Of a stretch of DNA of 6,525 nucleotides, positions 1 to 5,555 are shown one piece after another (position 1 is the stretch's first letter; the number at the start of each line of letters is the position of its first letter). The stretch covers positions 1 to 6,525 of the forward strand of contig JAUWLY010000167.1 in NCBI GenBank assembly GCA_030613445.1. The letters run 5' to 3'. The notes below the pieces were generated by a model. That model made no database searches and had not been told where the DNA came from. It worked only from the letters and a program-made list of their open reading frames with translations. The position numbers were made by a program, and so were the translations under genes. The DNA comes from Candidatus Stahliibacteriota bacterium. Its GTDB lineage: Bacteria; Hydrothermota; Tepidihabitantia; SM23-42.

Positions 1-27
1 TATTGGGTTTTTTCGATAGTCTTATGC

Positions 28-1086
28 ATGGTAAAAAAGCTTAAGATTGATTTACCAGCATTTTTCGAAGTCGGTGAACATAAAACACTAACTCTCTGCA
101 AAATCCTCAAAGCGCATGAATTGAAGTTCAAACATGTTCTACTGCTCGGTGATCATAGAACCTTCTTGATCGGCGGCGGACCGATTTCCAAGAGTTTTGA
201 AGACGGAAGTATTAAAGTCTTCAAGCATCTCATATCAAATAGCGATGAGCCGAATGTAGAACACGTTGAAAACATGATTAAAGAAAAAAAGCCTGACCTG
301 GTAATCGGTTTTGGCGGCGGTAAGGTTCTGGATGTCGCTAAGCTTGCGGCTGGCAACTGCAATATAAAATACATAAGTATCCCCACCACATTGTCAAATG
401 ACGGCATTTCTTCACCGGTTTCAGTAATCACTGATAAAAACAAAATACCAGTGAGCCATATAACCAAAGCGCCTTGCGGCGTGGTCGTTGATACAAGCAT
501 AATCAAACAGGCACCGACCAGACACGTCAAAGCAGGTGTTGGCGATCTGATATCCAACCTTTCAGCGGTCTTTGATGCTCGTCTTGCCCAATCAAAAGGT
601 CAAGAAAAAACCATTGATACTGCTCTTTCCCTAGCTGAAGCCGGTGCGTTTAGACTTCTTGAATCCAAAGCGGAATCGGTTAAGGACGATGAGTTCCTCC
701 TGATCCTCACTCAAGGATTGATTAAAAGCGGTTTTGCCATGTGCATAATGGGCTCATCAAGACCAGCTAGTGGTAGCGAACACAAAATCAGCCATTCTAT
801 TAATTATCTTTACTCTCCCAGGAAAAACCTGCACGGTGAACAAGCTGGTATTGCGACTTTGTTTACCATGGTTTTACAAGAAAACGAACATCTTCAAAAA
901 GTCAGGGCGCTTTACGAACGTATTGCTTTTCCGCACGCTCTGAAGAAACTCCATATCAATTCTGACCAGTTCGTAAAAGCAGTCGTGAACGCAACAAAAA
1001 TCAGACCGGAAAGGTATACGATCTTGGAAGAAAAAAAATTATCTGCAGCAGACATCCAGGAAGCATTACACAAAGCAAAACTATAA
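28..1086 (+). CDS. egsA: sn-glycerol-1-phosphate dehydrogenase (EgsA/AraM family)
   Basis: Predicted cytosolic NAD(P)H-dependent enzyme that interconverts dihydroxyacetone phosphate and sn-glycerol-1-phosphate, the backbone stereoisomer of archaeal lipids. The 352 residues match the family length. Seen in the sequence: the nucleotide-binding loop GFGGGK at residues 94-99 followed by a D102 helix, the substrate-loop stretch PTTLSNDGISSP near 125-136, and the expected metal ligands of the iron-ADH/G1PDH fold, D173 (GVGDLISN), H252 (SGSEH) and H269 (LHGEQ). From memory, the S-x-DGI-S-SP pattern looks closer to archaeal EgsA than to Bacillus AraM. The ATG at 28 is chosen because the ATG at 24 hits a stop within a few codons. 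No Shine-Dalgarno precedes it; GATAGT at 15-20 could be a -10 box, but its -35 would lie outside the window. No T-run terminator follows. A generic iron-containing alcohol dehydrogenase is the main alternative, and less likely. Confidence 0.85.
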   Translation: MVKKLKIDLPAFFEVGEHKTLTLCKILKAHELKFKHVLLLGDHRTFLIGGGPISKSFEDGSIKVFKHLISNSDEPNVEHVENMIKEKKPDLVIGFGGGKVLDVAKLAAGNCNIKYISIPTTLSNDGISSPVSVITDKNKIPVSHITKAPCGVVVDTSIIKQAPTRHVKAGVGDLISNLSAVFDARLAQSKGQEKTIDTALSLAEAGAFRLLESKAESVKDDEFLLILTQGLIKSGFAMCIMGSSRPASGSEHKISHSINYLYSPRKNLHGEQAGIATLFTMVLQENEHLQKVRALYERIAFPHALKKLHINSDQFVKAVVNATKIRPERYTILEEKKLSAADIQEALHKAKL

Positions 1087-1135
1087 AAACAGATACTCGT
1101 CAGTAAGTAATAGAGTAATTAAGTTATTGGAATTG

Positions 1136-1234
1136 AACACTACGTGTTGGAATCCCAAGGGGATTGGAAGAGATCCCTCGATTTGCTCGGGATGGAAAGG
1201 AGCTGACGCTGGAAGTTAGCACTGCGTGCTGGAA
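1136..1234 (+). repeat. Array of five small hairpins, each followed by GGAA
   Basis: Five consecutive inverted repeats, each directly followed by GGAA. Unit 1 is AACAC-TAC-GTGTT (1136-1148). Unit 2 is AATCCC-AAG-GGGATT (1151-1165). Unit 3 is ATCCC, an 11-base loop, then GGGAT (1173-1193). Unit 4 is AGC-TGAC-GCT (1201-1210). Unit 5 is AGCAC-TGC-GTGCT (1218-1230). The GGAA boxes start at 1149, 1166, 1194, 1211 and 1231. From unit 2 on, the stems are separated by exactly 7 bases (GGAA plus 3). Units 1 and 5 differ by a compensatory pair change, A-T versus G-C at stem position 2. There is no T-run, so these are not ordinary terminators. No coding potential is seen. The bases 1087-1135 before the array hold nothing I recognise apart from a lone GGAA at 1129. 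Confidence 0.8.
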
Positions 1235-1262
1235 CAGTCTTAATCCTCTTCATTTTAAATCA

Positions 1263-1333
1263 TTCCATTCGAAGAATCCATTCCAGTGTGAAACACTCAT
1301 TTCCGTACGAAGTATCTCTTCCATGCACAGCAT
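1263..1333 (-). repeat. Oppositely oriented hairpin array, TTCC before each stem
   Basis: Four further units of the same design in reverse orientation. Read on the + strand each is TTCC followed by a stem, a 3-base loop and the complementary stem. They are ATTC-GAA-GAAT (TTCC at 1263), AGTGT-GAA-ACACT (TTCC at 1281), GTAC-GAA-GTAT (TTCC at 1301; its outer pair is G-T) and ATGC-ACA-GCAT (TTCC at 1319). All three inter-stem linkers are exactly 7 bases (NNNTTCC). Read on the minus strand, three of the four loops are TTC. The array therefore converges with the + array across a 28-base junction (1235-1262) in which I see no clear hairpin. The stems share little sequence with one another, yet pairing is kept, which is the pattern expected of structural constraint or a palindrome-generating copying process. 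Confidence 0.8.
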
Positions 1334-1340
1334 CATTTCT

Positions 1341-1368
1341 CTCTACGCTTTACGCCCTACCCTCTACT
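1341..1368. repeat. Degenerate heptamer tandem repeat, four copies
   Basis: Four adjacent 7-base units: CTCTACG, CTTTACG, CCCTACC and CTCTACT. Most differences are pyrimidine transitions. The array lies 7 bases past the last hairpin unit and before the longer heptamer array, in the same non-coding gap. When phased on CGC the units read CGCTTTA and CGCCCTA, so they may be distantly related to the CGCCATY array downstream. Open frames crossing this stretch encode only repeat-derived peptides and are not genes. Confidence 0.65.
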
Positions 1369-1400
1369 GTTTTGTCTCGGTTACTCCATACATACCCTTT

Positions 1401-1460
1401 GCCATTCGCCATCTGCCATTCGCTATCCGCCATTCGCCATCCGCCATCCGCCATTCGCCA
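1401..1460. repeat. Heptamer minisatellite GCCATYC, about 8.6 copies
   Basis: Eight complete 7-base units plus GCCA: GCCATTC (1401), GCCATCT (1408), GCCATTC (1415), GCTATCC (1422), GCCATTC (1429), GCCATCC (1436), GCCATCC (1443), GCCATTC (1450), then GCCA (1457-1460). Nearly all variation is C/T at positions 6 and 7. The array stops 5 bases before the -35 box of the promoter for the gene at 1500, so changes in copy number could alter the upstream region of that promoter. The bases 1369-1400 between the two heptamer arrays contain nothing I recognise. Confidence 0.85.
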
Positions 1461-1465
1461 CGTAG

Positions 1466-1493
1466 TTGACACATGTTCTTTTTTGACTAATAT
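1466..1493 (+). promoter_or_regulatory. Sigma-70-type promoter with start codon at predicted +1
   Basis: TTGACA at 1466-1471 is a perfect -35 consensus. A 16-base spacer leads to TAATAT at 1488-1493, a good -10 box. Only 6 bases (ATAACA) separate the -10 box from the ATG at 1500, so transcription is expected to begin at or next to the start codon. No Shine-Dalgarno exists upstream of that ATG. TATATA at 1491-1496 is an alternative -10 with a 19-base spacer, which would place the start inside the gene. A second TTGAC at 1483-1487 overlaps the spacer. Confidence 0.6.
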
Positions 1494-1499
1494 ATAACA

Positions 1500-3143
1500 A
1501 TGAAGAGGTCGTATTGTTTACTAATCGTTCTCATCGCCATCTCCTGTGCTACTTTCGCATCTAAAGCAACACAACCAGATGCCGCTAAGGTCACTTCTGT
1601 GGAGATTGCATCGATCTATGAAAAAGGCAATACCCTTTTCAAAGCAAAGGAATACCAGAAAGCTATCACTCAGTTGAGTGTAATCATTGACAAACACAAG
1701 AAGAGTGCCGCTTATGAACCAGCCTTGTATATAGTCGCCTTTTCTCATTATAAATTAGATAGATTCAAGAAAGCTGCCCAACTTGGTGAGAAGTTACTAA
1801 AAGAATTCCCAAATTCTCAGTATTTGCTGAATGTAATCTCCCTCGTTGGCGAATCGTTTTTCAAACTGGGTGAAGACTACAAAGCAGCTTACTACTTAAC
1901 CAAATATCATACGCAGACTGAAGATACCACGGCGCAGAATAAGGCATTCAAACGCATCATACACACCTTGCCCAATCTTTCAATATCCCAACTGGAGAAA
2001 TTACACCGTGCCCATATGGCCGATCCCCTTGATGAACACATTCTGTATTATCTTGCCCAGATCGAAGCGCGCGAGGGAAAGAAAAAAGAAGCAGAGCGTG
2101 ATTTCAACCTCTTATTAAGACGGTTCCCCAAAACAAGATATACCTTCGAAGTAAAAGAATATCAAAGATTCATTGACTTAGGTAAGGCAACTGGACGTGT
2201 CGGTATTCTGCTTCCTTTAACTGGCGAGTACGCGAATTTCGGACAGAAGTTCCTTGAAGTTATCAAATCGTTTGAAGACAACAAAGAACTGCCCTTTTCC
2301 TTGCATTATCTGGATACAAAATCCGACCCTGTTGAAGCCATTTTGGTTGCATCAAAATTGATTACTGATATCCATGTCGATTTCATCATTGCACCGATAC
2401 GATTGCTTGAAGCTTTTGGTGTTTGCGGTCTTGCTTTTGCCAAGGGTATTCCAGTGATCTTACCGATGACTTCTGAAGCGCGGCTCGAAAAAATTCCACT
2501 CGTCATCACCACGGGTCAGAGCAATGAAGAACAGGCAAAGTGCGTCGCTCAATATGCCATGTATGATTTGACTATTGATCGATTTGCGGTTCTCTTCCCG
2601 GACGTAGCAAAATACCGTTCAGTTGCTCAAGCCTTTGCTGACGAGATCACAAAAAACCACCGCGAAATCGTTACCATGGTAGGTTTTGACCCGGATTCAA
2701 TAACTTTGAAATGGGAACTCAAGGCGATAAAAGACAAGGATCCAGAAGCGATATTCTTGCCTATGGATCGGGAAATGGTTATCAATACTACCCCGCAAAT
2801 TGCCTATTACGGGTTGGAGCATGTGAAGATACTGGGTATAGAAACCTTCAAAGATGAGAAAGTAACCAGGCTCGGTGAAAAATACGTTGAAGGCGCGGTG
2901 TTCGCGGCGGCATCGCCGATCGACAGCCTTTCCTTAAAAGAATTCATCAGAGCAGGGTTTAAAGAAGATGACCTTTTAGCTAAATTCTACCATACGCTCT
3001 GGCGTCTAAAAGAACTGATGACTTATAACCGGAGCGATCTTCCTGAACAAATATCAATGATGTTAAAAGGTCGAGAAGTTTTCAATATTTACACAATCAA
3101 GAATGGCGAATTTGTCAAATTAACGGAAATCCTAAAGCAATAA
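1500..3143 (+). CDS. Exported TPR plus periplasmic-binding-fold protein (LpoA-like architecture)
   Basis: Predicted envelope protein of 547 residues. The N-terminus is a short basic start and hydrophobic core (residues 2-15) ending in IAISC. This fits a permissive lipobox with C16 as the lipidated cysteine; a type I cleavage near A20 is the alternative. Residues about 37-145 and 178-225 are helical TPR-like repeats (for example FKAKEYQKAITQL and EREG/KKKEAERDF-type segments with FP-N/T endings). From about 233 (RVGILLPLTGEY) to about 530 the protein resembles the type 1 periplasmic-binding fold of LivJ-like receptors. TPR plus this fold on a lipoprotein recalls E. coli LpoA, the activator of penicillin-binding protein 1A, but that is an architectural analogy. 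A substrate-binding protein of an ABC transporter is possible, though no permease gene is nearby. The ATG at 1500 lies directly after a strong promoter. Its stop overlaps the Shine-Dalgarno of the next gene. Confidence 0.85.
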   Translation: MKRSYCLLIVLIAISCATFASKATQPDAAKVTSVEIASIYEKGNTLFKAKEYQKAITQLSVIIDKHKKSAAYEPALYIVAFSHYKLDRFKKAAQLGEKLLKEFPNSQYLLNVISLVGESFFKLGEDYKAAYYLTKYHTQTEDTTAQNKAFKRIIHTLPNLSISQLEKLHRAHMADPLDEHILYYLAQIEAREGKKKEAERDFNLLLRRFPKTRYTFEVKEYQRFIDLGKATGRVGILLPLTGEYANFGQKFLEVIKSFEDNKELPFSLHYLDTKSDPVEAILVASKLITDIHVDFIIAPIRLLEAFGVCGLAFAKGIPVILPMTSEARLEKIPLVITTGQSNEEQAKCVAQYAMYDLTIDRFAVLFPDVAKYRSVAQAFADEITKNHREIVTMVGFDPDSITLKWELKAIKDKDPEAIFLPMDREMVINTTPQIAYYGLEHVKILGIETFKDEKVTRLGEKYVEGAVFAAASPIDSLSLKEFIRAGFKEDDLLAKFYHTLWRLKELMTYNRSDLPEQISMMLKGREVFNIYTIKNGEFVKLTEILKQ

Positions 3144-3148
3144 AGGAG
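3142..3148 (+). promoter_or_regulatory. Shine-Dalgarno AAAGGAG for the small membrane protein
   Basis: AAAGGAG overlaps the TAA stop (3141-3143) of the preceding gene and sits 6 bases before the ATG at 3155. The ATG at 3151 is too close and its frame ends after six codons, so this site decides the start. It is the only strong Shine-Dalgarno before any gene in the window, and its overlap with the stop implies co-transcription and coupling. Confidence 0.8.
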
Positions 3149-3154
3149 TTATGA

Positions 3155-3388
3155 ATGGCCAAGAAGGATAAAAAGGGGAAAAAAGAAAAAAAGGAGAAAA
3201 AAGAAAAAAAACAAGAACAGCTCATCGATGTGAAATTCAAAAGGAAAAATATTCTTTGCTTTGGTACTGGCGTTGTTCTGGTAATAATCGGTTTTATACT
3301 GTTAGCAGTCGGTGATATCGTAGTCGCTCCGATACTCCTCGTCCTCGGTTACTTAGTTTTCTTCCCATTAGGTATTCTCTTAAAGTAG
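3155..3388 (+). CDS. Small lysine-rich two-helix membrane protein, DUF3098-like
   Basis: 77 residues. Residues 3-19 are almost entirely lysine with interspersed D, G and E. K27-F28-K29-R30-K31-N32 precedes two hydrophobic helices at about 33-53 and 55-76, with a short turn GDIVVAP between them. The spacing of N32, the IGF motif (45-47), the G53 turn, AP (58-59) and LLVLGY (61-66) resembles the small DUF3098 membrane family as I remember it; the function of that family is unknown. The basic tail should face the cytoplasm and might contact nucleic acid, ribosomes or acidic lipids, which is inference. The gene follows the TPR/binding-fold gene with a stop/Shine-Dalgarno overlap, so both are probably made together. 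The A-rich start of the gene includes runs of 7, 6 and 8 A (3186-3211). Confidence 0.8.
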   Translation: MAKKDKKGKKEKKEKKEKKQEQLIDVKFKRKNILCFGTGVVLVIIGFILLAVGDIVVAPILLVLGYLVFFPLGILLK

Positions 3389-3427
3389 CTTCAACCCATG
3401 ACACCCAGCTTCATTTGTGATTGAAGC
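3387..3427 (+). promoter_or_regulatory. Two competing stem-loops around the GTG start of the QueG-like gene
   Basis: AGCTTCA occurs twice, at 3387-3393 and 3407-3413. TGAAGC at 3422-3427 can pair with either copy. The near pairing (GCTTCA 3408-3413 with 3422-3427) makes a 6-bp stem whose 8-base loop contains the GTG start codon at 3417. The far pairing (GCTTCAA 3388-3394 with TTGAAGC 3421-3427) makes a 7-bp stem with a 26-base loop. The two are mutually exclusive. No Shine-Dalgarno is visible, so structure may influence initiation. Short inverted repeats like these can also arise by chance. Confidence 0.3.
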
Positions 3428-4445
3428 CAAAGACATAAAGGATTTTGGACACCGCCTAGGTATCCATGACATCAAAATAACAACGACTGAGCCTTTTGAC
3501 CAAGCGCTCACAAGGTGCAAGGAACAAAGAACCAATGGGCTGTTCACTGACCGCCGACACAGGCATCTTGAGAACCTCACATACTTTTATGATGTGCACA
3601 TCGAATTTCCCAAGGCTCAGTCAATAATAGCCGCATGTCAATGCTATCTCACCGATGAAAAGACCAACCTCTCAGAACCAGGTGATCCGCACGGTCTTAT
3701 TGCCCGGTATACCTGGCGTAACCACTACCATGATTTGAAAAACAGGCTGCGTGAACTGGCTCATTTCATAAAGGAAGAAACGGGTGCATCATTTCGTGTC
3801 TATTCAAACGGTCCAGTAGCTGAAAAACCCATTGCCGTGCGCAGTGGTATCGGTTATTACGGAAAACACAGCATCGTTATTAACCAGACATTTGGATCGT
3901 GGATTGTCCTTGGCGAAATCATAACTGACAAGGAATTCGAAGCTGACAAACCACTTGATATTGACTGTGGTCAATGCAAGCAGTGTATTGATGCCTGTCC
4001 AACGCATGCCATTGTTGCACCGTACATTTTAGACCGCCGCCGTTGTATTCAGGAAATAACAAACTGGTATGGCGTCCTACCCAATGACATCGCGGAGGTT
4101 TGGGACAACCGGTTATATGGTTGCACTGTATGTCAGGATGTGTGTCCAGTTAATTCAAAAGTGGCAGCGCACAGCCCTTCAACAAAACTCGGCAATGTCG
4201 GTACTTCAATATCACTACTTGATATTCTCAATATGTCAGAAAACGAATACCGAAAAAAATATCCAGACAATCAGATCACTGCCCGCTGGATCAATTTCAA
4301 AGCGATACAAAGAAACGCCCTCGTGTGCCTTGGTAATATCAAAGACAAACAAACCTTACCCATTCTGGAGCGATTCAGCAAATCCAATGATCGAGTCTTT
4401 GCAAGAACTGCACAGTGGACCATCAGCAAAATAAGAAATGGCTAG
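3417..4445 (+). CDS. queG: Epoxyqueuosine reductase QueG-like double [4Fe-4S] protein
   Basis: QueG is a cytosolic, cobalamin-dependent enzyme that reduces epoxyqueuosine to queuosine at position 34 of tRNA. The 342 residues are near the usual length. Seen: ARYTWRNHYH in the N-terminal domain, SGIGYYGKHS and GSWIVLGEIITD in the cobalamin-domain region, then a ferredoxin-like domain with C184-x2-C187-x2-C190-x3-C194-P, C210, and C236-x2-C239-x3-C243-P, which fits two [4Fe-4S] clusters. The C-terminus (about 300-342) resembles the HEAT-like tail of QueG. Start: an in-frame TGA at 3399 leaves the GTG at 3417 as the only canonical start. Odd point: where I expect the catalytic Asp (family pattern roughly D-S/T-x-P-x-x-E), this protein reads YSNGPVAE (129-136), apparently with Asn or Ser and one residue fewer. 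It may be a divergent QueG or a paralogue with another substrate. No other queuosine gene is in the window. The 3' end overlaps the radical SAM gene by 8 bases. Confidence 0.82.
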   Translation: MIEAKDIKDFGHRLGIHDIKITTTEPFDQALTRCKEQRTNGLFTDRRHRHLENLTYFYDVHIEFPKAQSIIAACQCYLTDEKTNLSEPGDPHGLIARYTWRNHYHDLKNRLRELAHFIKEETGASFRVYSNGPVAEKPIAVRSGIGYYGKHSIVINQTFGSWIVLGEIITDKEFEADKPLDIDCGQCKQCIDACPTHAIVAPYILDRRRCIQEITNWYGVLPNDIAEVWDNRLYGCTVCQDVCPVNSKVAAHSPSTKLGNVGTSISLLDILNMSENEYRKKYPDNQITARWINFKAIQRNALVCLGNIKDKQTLPILERFSKSNDRVFARTAQWTISKIRNG

Positions 4446-5553
4446 TCTTGCGGAAAAAATAAGAAGCGTACTCATTAACTATAAACAAGCACCAGCCATG
4501 ATATGGCGTCGCTGCAGCGCAAACTTAAGCTATCGTTGTTCAAACCTAGTAAACCACCATGTTTCACCGCCCGAAACCGTCAATTTCTATCCTACTGATC
4601 GCTGTAACCTGAAATGCTCGATGTGTTTTGAGCGTCTCCGTGAACCAAGGCCTGAAATGAGGATAGCAGACTGGCAGAGAATAATAGACGAGCTGAAGAG
4701 ATTCCAACCACGCATCCATCTTTCTGGTGGTGAACCCTTCTTGTATCCGCACATCATTGAACTGTTATCACACATCAAAGCAAGAAACCTTTTCTTGGTG
4801 ATCACAACGAACGGTACTTTCTTGAATAAATACGCTAATGATATTGTTGCTTCAGGAGTAAACCGAATTCATATTTCAATTGATGGTCCTGAAAAAGTAC
4901 ACGACCGAATCCGTGGTGTAACCGGGACTTTCAAGCGCATTATGGAGGGGCTCAAGAGAATAAAAGAACTGCGCAAATCAAGTCGCTTGCCAATTATCCG
5001 CATAAACTCCATGATCAACCTCACTGATCCAGCAGCCATGCAAGAAGTAATCAAGATTGCTTGCAATATTGACGCAGACAGTGTCCAATTCCAACACCCT
5101 TTTTATATTGACCACCAGAGTCTTGTCAGCCACCGTTTCTTCCTGCAAAAGAACCTAGGGCTTGATTTAAATTACTGGCAAAATGCAGACATCGATTGCG
5201 ATAAACCCAAAAATCTTACTAATGCTGTGGATGTCATTCGTGATTTACTGGCAGAACAAAGCATCCGAGTAAAGGTATTTCCAGAATTCTCCGTTCAGCA
5301 ACTTCAAGCATATCATGGTGCAGCAAATAGTTTTCGTGGAATCTACCCGGGGAAATGCCGCGCCATGTGGAATACCGCAACGATACTGCCATCCGGAGAT
5401 GTAGAGTCGTGTCCTGATTATATCATTGGCAATTGCAGACAATCTCCCTTCCTCACGCTCTGGAACAATACCAAGATGAAAAACCTGCGCCAGCGCATAC
5501 GGGGACATCAATTCTTCACGGTCTGCCGTGGTTGCTGCTTCTTCTACGATTAA
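4438..5553 (+). CDS. Radical SAM protein with SPASM-like C-terminus
   Basis: 371 residues. The canonical radical SAM cluster motif C56-x3-C60-x2-C63 (CNLKCSMC) is intact, followed by the SAM-binding GGEP motif at 97-100 and the ITTNGTFLN and ISIDGP strands of the partial TIM barrel. The C-terminus carries C307, C325, C333 and a C363-x2-C366-C367 cluster around LPSGDVESCPDY and a GN...WNN segment, the usual SPASM-type layout for an auxiliary Fe-S cluster. It should therefore start chemistry by making a 5'-deoxyadenosyl radical. The substrate cannot be told: SPASM proteins modify peptides, sugars, lipids and cofactors, and no precursor peptide is visible nearby. Its ATG overlaps the end of the QueG-like gene (ATGGCTAG, TAG being the upstream stop), there is no Shine-Dalgarno, and translation is probably coupled. 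The methyltransferase follows after 2 bases, suggesting a shared pathway. Confidence 0.88.
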   Translation: MASLAEKIRSVLINYKQAPAMIWRRCSANLSYRCSNLVNHHVSPPETVNFYPTDRCNLKCSMCFERLREPRPEMRIADWQRIIDELKRFQPRIHLSGGEPFLYPHIIELLSHIKARNLFLVITTNGTFLNKYANDIVASGVNRIHISIDGPEKVHDRIRGVTGTFKRIMEGLKRIKELRKSSRLPIIRINSMINLTDPAAMQEVIKIACNIDADSVQFQHPFYIDHQSLVSHRFFLQKNLGLDLNYWQNADIDCDKPKNLTNAVDVIRDLLAEQSIRVKVFPEFSVQQLQAYHGAANSFRGIYPGKCRAMWNTATILPSGDVESCPDYIIGNCRQSPFLTLWNNTKMKNLRQRIRGHQFFTVCRGCCFFYD

Positions 5554-5555
5554 CA

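Noticed and set aside
153..557. 134-codon minus strand frame opposite the dehydrogenase
   Set aside because: Antisense to the conserved nucleotide-binding region; its hydrophobic look is a by-product of the opposite frame.
1151..1169. Intrinsic terminator for the upstream gene (AATCCC-AAG-GGGATT)
   Set aside because: The stem is good but is followed by GGAAGAG, not a T-run, and it fits the repeat array better.
1136..1333. Integron attC sites or a tRNA-like element
   Set aside because: GTTGGAA occurs near some units but the paired attC core boxes are missing, stems are far too short for a cloverleaf, and no integrase is in the window.
1401..1460. CRISPR-like array
   Set aside because: The units are 7 bases, directly abutting, with no spacers; this is a minisatellite.
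1164..1469. Open frame of about 101 codons across the intergenic region
   Set aside because: It runs through the hairpin and heptamer repeats, its C-terminal part is a repeat-derived FAIRH/SAIRH peptide, and it has no Shine-Dalgarno or recognisable domain.
1288..1497. Open frame of 69 codons overlapping the heptamer arrays and the promoter
   Set aside because: Repeat-encoded low-complexity peptide in another frame of the same repeats; it would also cover the promoter.
3151..3171. ATG at 3151 as an alternative start after the Shine-Dalgarno
   Set aside because: The frame stops after six codons, and the ATG at 3155 has better spacing and a full-length product.
4069..4434. 121-codon + strand frame inside the QueG-like gene
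   Set aside because: Shadow of the real gene, whose frame holds the conserved cluster cysteines.
5433..5555. Extended N-terminus of the methyltransferase
   Set aside because: It would overlap the SPASM-like end of the radical SAM gene for 121 bases in another frame, and a start 2 bases after that stop gives a normal methyltransferase N-terminus.
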